From contig NZ_MDDR01000028.1 of the NCBI RefSeq assembly GCF_001870435.1, positions 85,372 through 149,371 of the forward strand: a stretch of DNA of 64,000 nt. Direction: 5' to 3'. The notes beneath the pieces are model-generated. The model was given only the letters and a program-made list of their open reading frames with translations, was not told where the DNA came from and ran no database searches. Positions 53,497-61,635 of this stretch are shown in pieces; the first letter of the stretch is position 1, and the number at the start of each line of letters is the position of its first letter. The stretch is from Pseudomonas costantinii. Lineage in GTDB: Bacteria > Pseudomonadota > Gammaproteobacteria > Pseudomonadales > Pseudomonadaceae. A program made the translations under genes and the position numbers.

Positions 53497-54108
53497 ATGG
53501 GGACTATGGAACGCTACGCAAAAGTGGGCATGCAGGAGTTGGATCAACGCCTGTCGAAGATTGTCGAGGCCGCGCGCAAGAAGCCGGTGTCGGTTTATCG
53601 CTACGGTGCGCCATGGGTATGGATCGTCTCCCAGGACGATTGGCAAGGTGCAATGAAGGGCGTTTCCAGCTATGTCCCGCCGGGCCATTCCCTGGTCGCC
53701 CTCAGGCCGCAAATCGACGATCTGTTCGACCTGCACCGCGAAGTGCTGGATGGCCTCAACGGCGTGCCAGGCATGCTGATCGCACCGCCCACGGTCATAC
53801 ACATCCTGCTGCTGCAGTTGCTCTATTCCGTACCCAGCGAACAGCAACTGTATGAGCAGCTCAATTACAACCTGCTGTTCCGCTGGTTTGTCGGCCTGGA
53901 CCTGAACCAATCGGTCTGGTCGTTCAATGCCTTCAAGCAAAGCATTGCCACGTTGCTGGACCACCCGCAGGCGGTGCTGCTGATCCAGAAAATCATCGGT
54001 GAAGTGTTCTGTGGTGGCCTGCTGCAAATGCCGGAGTTCTCCTTGAACTTTGCGCTGTTGCACACCTGGGTTGCCCGGCACGGTGCCAGCCAGACTTTCA
54101 ACCATTGA
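53497..54108 (+). CDS. phdA: PhdA-like protein: Phd/YefM antitoxin domain fused to transposase N-terminal domain
   Basis: 203 residues from the ATG at 53497 (GTGAGG site); a second ATG is at 53506. Residues 1-60 resemble a Phd/YefM antitoxin (VGMQELDQRLSKIVEAARKKPVSVYRYGAPWVWIVSQDDW). The remainder resembles the DUF772 N-terminal domain of IS5-type transposases: LLLQLLYSVPSEQQLYEQLNYNLLFRWFVGLDLNQSVW. The transposase catalytic part is missing. In P. aeruginosa the gene in this position, phdA, is linked to restraint of phage-mediated lysis in biofilms. No toxin gene is adjacent. Its stop overlaps the TTG start of the TpsB gene. Confidence 0.8.
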   Translation: MGTMERYAKVGMQELDQRLSKIVEAARKKPVSVYRYGAPWVWIVSQDDWQGAMKGVSSYVPPGHSLVALRPQIDDLFDLHREVLDGLNGVPGMLIAPPTVIHILLLQLLYSVPSEQQLYEQLNYNLLFRWFVGLDLNQSVWSFNAFKQSIATLLDHPQAVLLIQKIIGEVFCGGLLQMPEFSLNFALLHTWVARHGASQTFNH

Positions 54109-55739
54109 ACGGGCCGAACGCTGTGCAGACAGTGAAGGCAACCATCGAAAATCCAGGGGGCGGCGTGGAGCGTTTGTTCAGATCAGGGGGCGTGGCGTTG
54201 TGTTGGCTGATGCTGGCACACCCCGCATTGGCCGAGGAGGCAGCGGCCAAGTTGGTCGACGTCAATGAGTACTTCGTGCGTGGTAACACAGTGCTCGATG
54301 CGCGTGACATTGAAGAGGCGGTGTACCCGTTTCTGGGGCCGCAAAAGGCCTTGAGCGACATCGAAGGCGCCCGCGAGGCACTGCAAAAGATCTACCAGGC
54401 CCGTGGCTATCAATCGGTGTTCGTCGAGTTGCCGGAGCAAAAGGTCGAAGACGGTATCGTGTTCTTGCAGGTCAGCGAGACCCGTGTCGGTCGCGTAAGG
54501 GTCGTAGGTGCCAAGCACTATTCGCCGGTGGAGATCCGTGACGAAGTACCCGCTCTCAAAGAAGGCGAAGTCCCGGACTTCGGCAAGGTGCAGAGCGAGC
54601 TGGCGGACCTCAACAAAACCCCGGGGCGCCAGGTGATGCCTCTGGTGCGCGAAGGCCAGCGCCCGGGCACCCTGGACGTCGACCTGCAGGTGGATGACAA
54701 GAACCCCTGGCACGCCACGTTGGGCTTGAACAACGACTACAGCGCCGACACCGAGAAGCTGCGCAGCATCGCCAGCGTGGGCTACGACAACCTGTGGCAA
54801 CTGGGTCACAGCATCTCGTTGACCTGGTTCACCGCGCCTCAGGACCGTGACAACGCGCAGGTGTGGTCAGGTTCTTACTCGGCCCCCTTGAACGAACATT
54901 GGAGCGTGCAGTTCTCCGGCTACAAGTCCGACAGCAACGTGGCCACCATCGGTGGCAGCAACGTGTTGGGCAAAGGTCACTCTTACGGCGTGTCGGCGAT
55001 CTATACCTTGCCGGCCGCAGGCAGTTGGGCCAATTCCTTTTCTGTCGGTGTGGACTTCAAAGACTTCGAGGAACAGCTGAAATTCGGCAGCAGTTCCGAC
55101 AGCGTGCCGCTCAAATACGCGCCGTTTACCTTCGGCTACAACGGCTTTCGCTACACCGAAAAATCCCAATTGGGGCTGGGCCTGAGCCTGGTCGTCGGGA
55201 CGCGCAGCCTGCTGGGCTACAACAGTTCCGAAGACGACTTCGACTACAAGCGTTATCGCGCCAACCCAAGTTTTGCCGTGCTCAAAGGCGATGCCAATTA
55301 CACCTACACCTTCGCCAATGACTGGCAAACCGCGTCCAAGGCTGCGTTTCAACTGGCCTCGGGGCCGCTGGTGTCCAACGAGCAGTTCTCCGCAGGTGGT
55401 GCCACTTCGGTGCGTGGCTACCTGGCGGCCGAGCGCACCGGGGACAACGGTTATTTGCTGTCCCAGGAGCTACGTACGCCTTCGCTGGCCAAGTACTTGG
55501 GCAGTTACGTCAACGAGTGGCGCTTCTATGCGTTCGCCGAAGGCGCTCAGCTGTCCCTGCGTGAGCCACTTCCCGAGCAGAAAGCTGATTTCAGCCTGGC
55601 CAGTGTCGGCCTCGGCACCCGCGCCAGCTTGAGCAAATGGGTGTCCGGCAGCCTGGACTGGGGCTACCCGCTGATCGATGGCCCCAACACCGCCAAACAA
55701 GCCTCGCGGTTGCACTTCAGCGTGCAAGCGACGTTTTGA
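54105..55739 (+). CDS. pdtB: Two-partner secretion outer-membrane transporter TpsB (PdtB-like)
   Basis: 544 residues from a TTG at 54105; a GTG at 54165 giving MERLFRSGG is a plausible shorter start because the signal peptide (VALCWLMLAHPALA) begins just after it. Two POTRA domains follow (FVRGNTVLDARDIEEAVYPFLG and VGRVRVVGAKHYSPVEIRDEVP), then a 16-strand ShlB/FhaC barrel. The conserved L6 motif VRGY is present (SVRGYLAAER, about residue 435). The C-terminus ends in Phe. It recognises the TPS domain of the exoprotein upstream and moves it across the outer membrane. Confidence 0.9.
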   Translation: MNGPNAVQTVKATIENPGGGVERLFRSGGVALCWLMLAHPALAEEAAAKLVDVNEYFVRGNTVLDARDIEEAVYPFLGPQKALSDIEGAREALQKIYQARGYQSVFVELPEQKVEDGIVFLQVSETRVGRVRVVGAKHYSPVEIRDEVPALKEGEVPDFGKVQSELADLNKTPGRQVMPLVREGQRPGTLDVDLQVDDKNPWHATLGLNNDYSADTEKLRSIASVGYDNLWQLGHSISLTWFTAPQDRDNAQVWSGSYSAPLNEHWSVQFSGYKSDSNVATIGGSNVLGKGHSYGVSAIYTLPAAGSWANSFSVGVDFKDFEEQLKFGSSSDSVPLKYAPFTFGYNGFRYTEKSQLGLGLSLVVGTRSLLGYNSSEDDFDYKRYRANPSFAVLKGDANYTYTFANDWQTASKAAFQLASGPLVSNEQFSAGGATSVRGYLAAERTGDNGYLLSQELRTPSLAKYLGSYVNEWRFYAFAEGAQLSLREPLPEQKADFSLASVGLGTRASLSKWVSGSLDWGYPLIDGPNTAKQASRLHFSVQATF

Positions 55740-55759
55740 CCTTATCCGGAGCATTAGTC

Positions 55760-57580
55760 ATGCAGCGTTTACTTCTTTCCCTGTTGATCTGCCTGGGCTT
55801 CGCGCTCCCGGCGACGGCCCATGCCTGGTGGCAGGACGATTGGCATTACCGCAAGCAAATCTCGGTGGACACCACGCCCCAGGGCGCGGGCATCAACGAA
55901 GCATTGGGGCGTACGGCGATGCTGGTGCGCTTGCACACCGGCAACTTCACCTTTGACGGCGTGAAGGAGGATGGCTCGGACCTGCGCTTCGTCGCCGCCG
56001 ATGACAAAACTGTGCTCAACCACCAGATCGAAAGCTTCGACCCACTGATGGGGATGGCGCTGATCTGGGTCGACGTGCCCAAGGTCGAAGGCGGTCAACG
56101 CCAGGACCTGTGGATGTACTACGGCAATCCGAAAGCCCCGGCCACCGGCAGCGGTCAGCTGACTTTCGATCCGAGCTACACCGCGCTGTATCACTTTGAG
56201 GGCGCCAACGGTATCCCGCCCCGAGACACCACGGCCTATGGAAACACCGCGCAGAACGCGACCGGTGCGAGCATCGACGGGGTGATCGGGCGTGCGCTGC
56301 AACTCGGCGGCCACCCCCTGTTGTTGCCGGCCAGCCCTTCGTTGCAACACAGCATTGACGGTGCGTTTACCCTCAGTGCCTGGTTACGCATGGATCAGGC
56401 CAATGGCGAGCAACTGGTGCTGGCGCGTCGCGAGGGCACCAATAGCCTGCTGGTGGGCTTGAGCCAAGGCACGCCATTCGTGGAAATCGACGGCCAGCGC
56501 GCGCTGTCGAGCCGCCCGCTGAACCCCGCCCAATGGCAGCACCTGGCCCTGACGGCACAAGGCAGCAAGGTTTCGCTGTACGTCAATGGTCGCGAAACCG
56601 CGAGCTTGGCGGTGGCCATGCCGGCGTTCAATTCGGTCATGGCGATTGGCGCCGATCTGCCGGCCCCGGCCGGTGCTGAAGCGCTCAGTGCGTATCAGGG
56701 GTTCACTGGCGCCATCGATGAGCTGCGCTTGTCCAAAGTGGCCCGGCCGGCCGCACTGTTGCTGGCGGATGCCAGCGCCCAGGGCGCCGAGTCGAAGCTG
56801 GTGGTGTATGGCGTCGATGAGCAGCAGTCAGGGTTTGGCTTCGGCAGCCTGGGCTTTCTGCTCAAGGCCGTACCGATCGATGCCTGGGTGATCATCGCGG
56901 TGCTGGTGCTGATGATGTTCCAGTCGTGGATCATCATGATCCGCAAAAACCGCAGCGTGACGCGGGTCAGCAACGCCAACGAAATTTTCCGCGAACAGTT
57001 CGCCACGGTCGGCACTCGCCTGGAGATGTTTGCCGACGACAGGGAGCTGGCCGAGCGCCTTGAGCATTCGTCGTTGTGGCGCCTGTACCAGGTGGCGGTC
57101 AAGGAAATCCGTACCCGCCGTCAGCAGGGCGCCGATACCTCCTCGGTGTCGGCAGCCACCATCGAAGCGATCCGCTGTTCCATGGACGGTGTGCGTACCC
57201 GGGAAAACCAGCAACTGAGTTCCAAGTTGTCGACCTTGTCCAACGCCATCGCCGGTGGGCCGTACATCGGGCTGCTGGGTACCGTGCTGGGGATCATGGT
57301 GGTGTTCCTCGGCACGGCCATGGCCGGTGACGTCAACATCAATGCGATCGCCCCGGGCATGGCCGCCGCCTTGCTGGCCACTGCCATGGGCCTGTTCGTG
57401 GCGATTCCCGCGCTGTTTGGCTACAACCGCCTGATCACCCGCAACAAGGAAGTCAGCGCCGACATGCGCGTGTTCGTCGACGAGTTCATTACTCGCCTGG
57501 CGGAGATGCACGGGGAGAGCCAGTTCAGTGAAGCGGCGCACCAGCGCGGCAATCACGCCAACACGTCCGTACCGGCCTGA
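55760..57580 (+). CDS. exbB2: DUF2341-LamG-ExbB/TolQ fusion (ExbB2-like)
   Basis: 606 residues from the ATG at 55760, 20 bases after pdtB. A signal peptide (LLLSLLICLGFALPATAHA) is followed by a DUF2341 domain (WWQDDWHYRKQISVDTT, to about residue 130). A LamG/concanavalin-like domain comes next (about 130-340; YHFEGANG, AFTLSAWLRMD, WQHLALTAQGSKVSLYVNG). A MotA/TolQ/ExbB proton-channel domain completes it, with membrane segments near 370-392, 495-520 and 530-550. Ordinary ExbB proteins lack the large periplasmic part. It should form a proton-driven motor with the ExbD encoded next, while the LamG part could bind sugar or protein in the periplasm. Confidence 0.88.
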   Translation: MQRLLLSLLICLGFALPATAHAWWQDDWHYRKQISVDTTPQGAGINEALGRTAMLVRLHTGNFTFDGVKEDGSDLRFVAADDKTVLNHQIESFDPLMGMALIWVDVPKVEGGQRQDLWMYYGNPKAPATGSGQLTFDPSYTALYHFEGANGIPPRDTTAYGNTAQNATGASIDGVIGRALQLGGHPLLLPASPSLQHSIDGAFTLSAWLRMDQANGEQLVLARREGTNSLLVGLSQGTPFVEIDGQRALSSRPLNPAQWQHLALTAQGSKVSLYVNGRETASLAVAMPAFNSVMAIGADLPAPAGAEALSAYQGFTGAIDELRLSKVARPAALLLADASAQGAESKLVVYGVDEQQSGFGFGSLGFLLKAVPIDAWVIIAVLVLMMFQSWIIMIRKNRSVTRVSNANEIFREQFATVGTRLEMFADDRELAERLEHSSLWRLYQVAVKEIRTRRQQGADTSSVSAATIEAIRCSMDGVRTRENQQLSSKLSTLSNAIAGGPYIGLLGTVLGIMVVFLGTAMAGDVNINAIAPGMAAALLATAMGLFVAIPALFGYNRLITRNKEVSADMRVFVDEFITRLAEMHGESQFSEAAHQRGNHANTSVPA

Positions 57581-57591
57581 GGGGAATCAGC

Positions 57592-58017
57592 ATGGCTAGT
57601 GTGAACACCTCCCATGATGACGACGATGACGCTCCCGTCGACTCGATCAATATCACGCCTCTGGTGGACGTGCTGATGGTGGTGCTGGTGATGTTCATCC
57701 TCACCGCCACCGCCCAAATCTCGGGGATCCAGATCAACCTGCCCAAGGCCAGTGCATCAGTGTCGCTGTCCGAAGCCAAGACCAAGGCGATTTCGGTCAA
57801 CGACGGTGGGCAAGTGTTTCTCGACGCCTACCCGGTGACCCTGGCCGAACTGGAAGACCGCTTGCGCATTGAGAAGGCCCAAAGCCCTGACTTCCCGGTG
57901 ATCGTGCGCGGTGATGCGACGGTGCAGTACCAGAAGGTCATCGAAGTGCTGGACCTGCTGCGGCGCCTGGAGTTGTCCCAGGTCGGGCTGGTGACCGGCA
58001 AACCGAGCCAGGGCTGA
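57592..58017 (+). CDS. exbD2: ExbD/TolR-family energy-transducing protein
   Basis: 141 residues. The ATG follows AGGGGA. A short acidic cytosolic N-terminus (HDDDDDAPVDS) leads to one membrane segment with the essential aspartate (INITPLVDVLMVVLVMFILTA, Asp about residue 26). The periplasmic domain has the ExbD pattern (ISVNDGGQVFLDAYPVTLAELEDRL, VIVRGDATVQYQKVIEVLDLL). It makes the proton path with the ExbB domain upstream. Confidence 0.9.
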   Translation: MASVNTSHDDDDDAPVDSINITPLVDVLMVVLVMFILTATAQISGIQINLPKASASVSLSEAKTKAISVNDGGQVFLDAYPVTLAELEDRLRIEKAQSPDFPVIVRGDATVQYQKVIEVLDLLRRLELSQVGLVTGKPSQG

Positions 58018-58019
58018 CC

Positions 58020-58739
58020 ATGACCGCCAAATTACCAATCAACCCGACGCCAGTGCGTACGCCCAAGGGCAAGCCGTCTGCGCGGCGTATCGCGCAATGG
58101 GCTGCCGGCCTGCTGCTGGGCGCCGTCGCCGCGTGGTTTTTGTGGCAGTGGGCCAATGACATGAGCGGCGTACGGCGGGAGGCGCCGAAAGTGCCGACCA
58201 TCATTCCATTGCCGCCACCACCGCCTCCGCCACCGGAGAAACCCAAGGAACCAGAGCCCCAGGTGGAAGAAAAAGTGGTGGAGCCGGAGCCCACCCCTGA
58301 ACCCGAAGAGGTCAAGCCTGAAGAGGAGGCACCGCCAAGCCCGGCGGACGACTTGGCCAAGCCGATGCAGATGGACGGCGACGCCCAGTCCGGCAACGAC
58401 GCTTTCAACATCGGCGCAGGCAAGGGCGGCGGGATGGCCGGTGCGGGAGGAGGACGCCTGGGCAATGGCACCTACAGCCAGTTCCTGGCTTATGCCTTCC
58501 AGCGGGTGTTGCGGGACAACCCGGACCTGCGCAACCAGGCGTTTTCGTTGCAAGCCGATGTGTGGCTCAGCGCCGTGGGAGAGATCACCCGGGTGGAGTT
58601 GGTGAAGTCCAGCGGCAACCCGCAGCTCGATACCCAGGTGATTGCGGCCCTGCGTGCAGCGCCGGCGTTGAGCGAGCGACCACCGGCCAGCATGACCTTG
58701 CCGGTGCGCGTGTCCCTGCAAGGGCGGCGTCCGGGCTAA
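58020..58739 (+). CDS. TonB-like energy transducer
   Basis: 239 residues starting 2 bases after the exbD stop. One N-terminal membrane segment (IAQWAAGLLLGAVAAWFLWQW, about residues 24-44) is followed by a proline/glutamate-rich spacer (residues about 64-115) and a Gly-rich hinge (GAGKGGGMAGAGGG). The C-terminal TonB-like domain ends the protein (VWLSAVGEITRVELVKSSGNPQLDTQVIAALR). This is the TonB plan, suited to span the periplasm. No TonB-dependent receptor is in this block, so its outer-membrane partner is open. Confidence 0.85.
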   Translation: MTAKLPINPTPVRTPKGKPSARRIAQWAAGLLLGAVAAWFLWQWANDMSGVRREAPKVPTIIPLPPPPPPPPEKPKEPEPQVEEKVVEPEPTPEPEEVKPEEEAPPSPADDLAKPMQMDGDAQSGNDAFNIGAGKGGGMAGAGGGRLGNGTYSQFLAYAFQRVLRDNPDLRNQAFSLQADVWLSAVGEITRVELVKSSGNPQLDTQVIAALRAAPALSERPPASMTLPVRVSLQGRRPG

Positions 58740-58792
58740 CCGAACCTGTTAACGACTTGAACACACGATGTGTACATAGGAGCTGTGTAGCG

Positions 58793-60484
58793 ATGATTTC
58801 CAACGTGAATCGATTGTCCCTGGCGATCGGCCTGGTCATGACCACCCTGATAGGGCCGGCGGCAGCGGCGTCGGCCGCGCCATCGGAGAACGCCACGATC
58901 AATCTGATCCGCCTGCTGGTCCAGCAAGGCGTGCTCAAGCAGGATCAGGCCGACGGCTTGATTGCCCAGGCGGAAAAGGAAGCGGTGCAAGCCAGGCAAA
59001 CCAATGCCGCCGTGGCCGCCGCGCCGGCGACGGGCAAAGGCGATGTTCGGGTGCAGTACATTCCAAACATCGTTCGCGAGCAGATTCGCGATGAGGTCAA
59101 GGCTGAAGTCATGGCCACCGCCAAGCAGGAAAACTGGGCCCAGCCCAATACCTTCCCGGATTGGGTCTCGCGGATCAGCTTCGACGGTGACATCCGCCTG
59201 CGGGATGAGTCGCGCTACTTCTCGGGCAAAAACGGCAACGAGATGATCGACTACGCGAGGCTCAACGAAAGAGGCCCTTACGACGTCAACAACAAGAGCA
59301 ACTTCGCCGCGCCGCCCTTGCTTAACACCCGCGAGGACCGCACCAATCTGTTCCGCCTGCGTGCACGGTTGGGCATGAAGGCGCAAATCGCGCCGGACTG
59401 GACCGCAGGCGTGCGTATCGGGACTGGCTCCGATAACAATCCGGTGTCCACCACCCAGACCCTGGGTGGCGGGTTCAACAAGAAAGAAATCTGGCTGGAT
59501 CAGGGTTACCTGACTTGGCGTACCACCGACTACTTGACCCTGACCGGTGGGCGTATCGCCAACCCGTTCTACTCCACTGACATGTTGTACTCCAACGACC
59601 TGAACTTCGACGGCGTCGCGGCGATTTTCAATCACTCACTGAACCGGGAGTGGGGGCTGTTCGGTACCGTGGGTGCATTCCCGGTGGACTACAGCTCTGA
59701 CACCTCCACCAGCAACGGTTTCGACAAGGAAAGCAGCAGCAACAAGTGGCTGTACGGCGCACAGTTGGGTGCCAACTGGAAAATCAACGACAGCAACAAG
59801 CTCAAAGGTGCGCTGGCCTATTACCGCTTCGACGATATTCAGGGTCAGCGCTCCAACCCTTGCTCACCGTGGAAAGGCGAGCCGGGCTGCAACACCGACA
59901 GCAGTCGTCCAGCCTTCATGCAGAAGGGCAACACCGTGTTCCTGTTGCGCAACCTCACTGCCGACCCGCTTAACCCGGTGACCACACCGCGCCCACAGTT
60001 TGTCGGGCTGGCCTCGGAGTTCAACTTGCTGGACCTGAACCTGGCCTGGGAATCCGAACTGCCGGCGGACTTCAAGCTGCGCACACAAGCTAATTACGTG
60101 CACAACCTGGGTTATGACGAAGGTGAGATGCGCAAGCGCTCCGAAGGCGAGATCGTCAATAACATCCGCGACGGCAAAATCGAAAGCGGCGCCAACGCGA
60201 TGATGGTGCAGTTCACCCTCGGCAACGCACTGGAGCTCCAGAAGCAGGGCGACTGGAACCTCTTCGCCGGCTACAAGTACATCCAGCCCGACGCCTTGCC
60301 GGACGGTTTCAACGACTCTTCGTTCCACCTTGGCGGGACCAATGCCAAGGGCTACTTCCTGGGCGGCAACTATGGCTTGGCCAAGAACGTTTCCGCCACC
60401 GGGCGCTGGTTGAGTTCCCAGGCGGTGTATGGCCAACCATTCGACATCGACGTCTTGCAGCTTGAAATCAACACGCGCTTTTAA
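58793..60484 (+). CDS. Putative outer-membrane porin
   Basis: 563 residues from the ATG at 58793, after AGGAG. A signal peptide ends near AAAASAAP. A short helical segment (INLIRLLVQQGVLKQDQADGLIAQAEKEA, residues about 35-65) as found in the 'putative porin' family precedes the barrel. The barrel has about 16 or more strands (WVSRISFDGDIRLRDES, LFRLRARLGMKAQIAPDWTAGVRIGTG) and ends in INTRF. It could be the outer-membrane partner of the ExbB-ExbD-TonB trio. No plug domain or TonB box was seen. The specificity is unknown. Confidence 0.8.
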   Translation: MISNVNRLSLAIGLVMTTLIGPAAAASAAPSENATINLIRLLVQQGVLKQDQADGLIAQAEKEAVQARQTNAAVAAAPATGKGDVRVQYIPNIVREQIRDEVKAEVMATAKQENWAQPNTFPDWVSRISFDGDIRLRDESRYFSGKNGNEMIDYARLNERGPYDVNNKSNFAAPPLLNTREDRTNLFRLRARLGMKAQIAPDWTAGVRIGTGSDNNPVSTTQTLGGGFNKKEIWLDQGYLTWRTTDYLTLTGGRIANPFYSTDMLYSNDLNFDGVAAIFNHSLNREWGLFGTVGAFPVDYSSDTSTSNGFDKESSSNKWLYGAQLGANWKINDSNKLKGALAYYRFDDIQGQRSNPCSPWKGEPGCNTDSSRPAFMQKGNTVFLLRNLTADPLNPVTTPRPQFVGLASEFNLLDLNLAWESELPADFKLRTQANYVHNLGYDEGEMRKRSEGEIVNNIRDGKIESGANAMMVQFTLGNALELQKQGDWNLFAGYKYIQPDALPDGFNDSSFHLGGTNAKGYFLGGNYGLAKNVSATGRWLSSQAVYGQPFDIDVLQLEINTRF

Positions 60485-60502
60485 CGCGCAAGGGGCTCAC
60501 AC

Positions 60503-61141
60503 ATGAAGATGCGAATCCACCCGCGCTACGGGTTGCTGCTGGGCCTGCTGGTCGTCGGCAGTGCGTGTGCCGAAGGCATGGAAGAACGCCTGCGTACGCA
60601 ACTGCGCAGCACCACCCAGCAGTTGCAGGCGTTGCAAAGCGAGCAGGCCCAGGCCAGTGCTGCGCGGCTTGCCGCCGAGGCCCAAGCCAAGCAGGCCCAG
60701 GCGCAGATCAAGCAGCTGACCGCCGAGCTTGAAAAGGCCCGTGGCGTGGCTGAACAAATGGCCGGCCAGCAACAGAACTTGCACAGCCAGGCGCAAGCCC
60801 AGGTAGCTGCAAGCAATGAACAGATCGGCAAGTTCAAGAACGCCTACGACGAACTGTTGGTGCTGGCCAAGGGCAAAGAGACCGAGCGCGCCCGCTTACA
60901 GGCGCAATTGACCGAACGTGACACACAAGTGCAGCAATGTTCAGTCAAGAATCAACAGATGTACGGCGTGGCGCAGCAACTGCTCGCCGCCTACGAAAAA
61001 ATCGATGTGGCCGAGGTGATGAGTATTCGCCAGCCCTTCGCCAGTGGTGCTCGGGTCAAGTTCGAGGAACTGGCCCAGGGCTTTGGCGACGATTTGTACA
61101 AGAGCCGTTTTGATGCGCCCCAGGCAACTGCCAATCACTGA
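60503..61141 (+). CDS. Periplasmic coiled-coil protein
   Basis: 212 residues. The ATG follows AAGGGG. A signal peptide ends at GSACA (residue 23). From residue 30 to about 150 the chain is almost all Gln/Ala/Glu-rich heptads (RTQLRSTTQQLQALQSEQAQASAARLAAEAQAKQAQAQIKQL), a long coiled coil. A C-terminal domain (YAAYEKIDVAEVMSIRQPF-like region) follows. It has one cysteine in the mature part (QQCSVKN). It lies in the same tight gene run as the TonB-like protein and porin and may bridge envelope components. The function is unknown. Confidence 0.75.
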   Translation: MKMRIHPRYGLLLGLLVVGSACAEGMEERLRTQLRSTTQQLQALQSEQAQASAARLAAEAQAKQAQAQIKQLTAELEKARGVAEQMAGQQQNLHSQAQAQVAASNEQIGKFKNAYDELLVLAKGKETERARLQAQLTERDTQVQQCSVKNQQMYGVAQQLLAAYEKIDVAEVMSIRQPFASGARVKFEELAQGFGDDLYKSRFDAPQATANH

Positions 61142-61161
61142 TAGACAAGGAAGAGATCACC

Positions 61162-61635
61162 ATGAGCGAATTGATCACCAGCGTTACCGCCCAAAGCCTC
61201 ACCGAGTTGTTGCAGGAAGCCGGTTACCGCGTCAACCAGACCGAACAGAACGGTAGCGTGCAATTGCTCAGCGCCAGCCAAGGCATCGGCTTTGCCGTGC
61301 GCTTCGGCAACCCGGCAGCGGAGCAGGGCAGTTATGTGGACTTCACCTACAGCTGTGCGCTGCGCGTGCAGGGCGAATTACCGAAGGGCCTGGCTGAGGT
61401 GTGGAACACGTCGCGACGCTTTGCGCGGTTGTCGGTGCAGGGTGAATTTCTGCTGATGGAAATGGACGTGGTGGTGGCCGGCGTCGGCGCCACACACTTG
61501 CGCAGCCAACTGGAATTGTGGGATCGCCTGTTGCAGGAATTTATCGTCTACCTGCGTGAATACAGTCAGCAAGCCGCGCAGTTGCAAGCCCAGGCCGCCG
61601 CAGTTGCGGTGGATGAAGAGGCGCCTGTCCTGTGA
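61162..61635 (+). CDS. YbjN-like domain protein
   Basis: 157 residues. The ATG follows AAGGAAG. The pattern TAQSLTELLQEAGYRVNQTEQNGSVQLLSASQGIGFAVRFGN then VWNTSRRFARLSVQGEFLLMEMDVVVAGVGATHLRSQLELWDRLL is that of YbjN (a type III chaperone-like fold). There is no signal peptide, so it is cytosolic. YbjN relatives affect motility and envelope traits; a chaperone role for an exported protein of this locus is possible. Its stop overlaps the next gene's GTG start. Confidence 0.78.
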   Translation: MSELITSVTAQSLTELLQEAGYRVNQTEQNGSVQLLSASQGIGFAVRFGNPAAEQGSYVDFTYSCALRVQGELPKGLAEVWNTSRRFARLSVQGEFLLMEMDVVVAGVGATHLRSQLELWDRLLQEFIVYLREYSQQAAQLQAQAAAVAVDEEAPVL

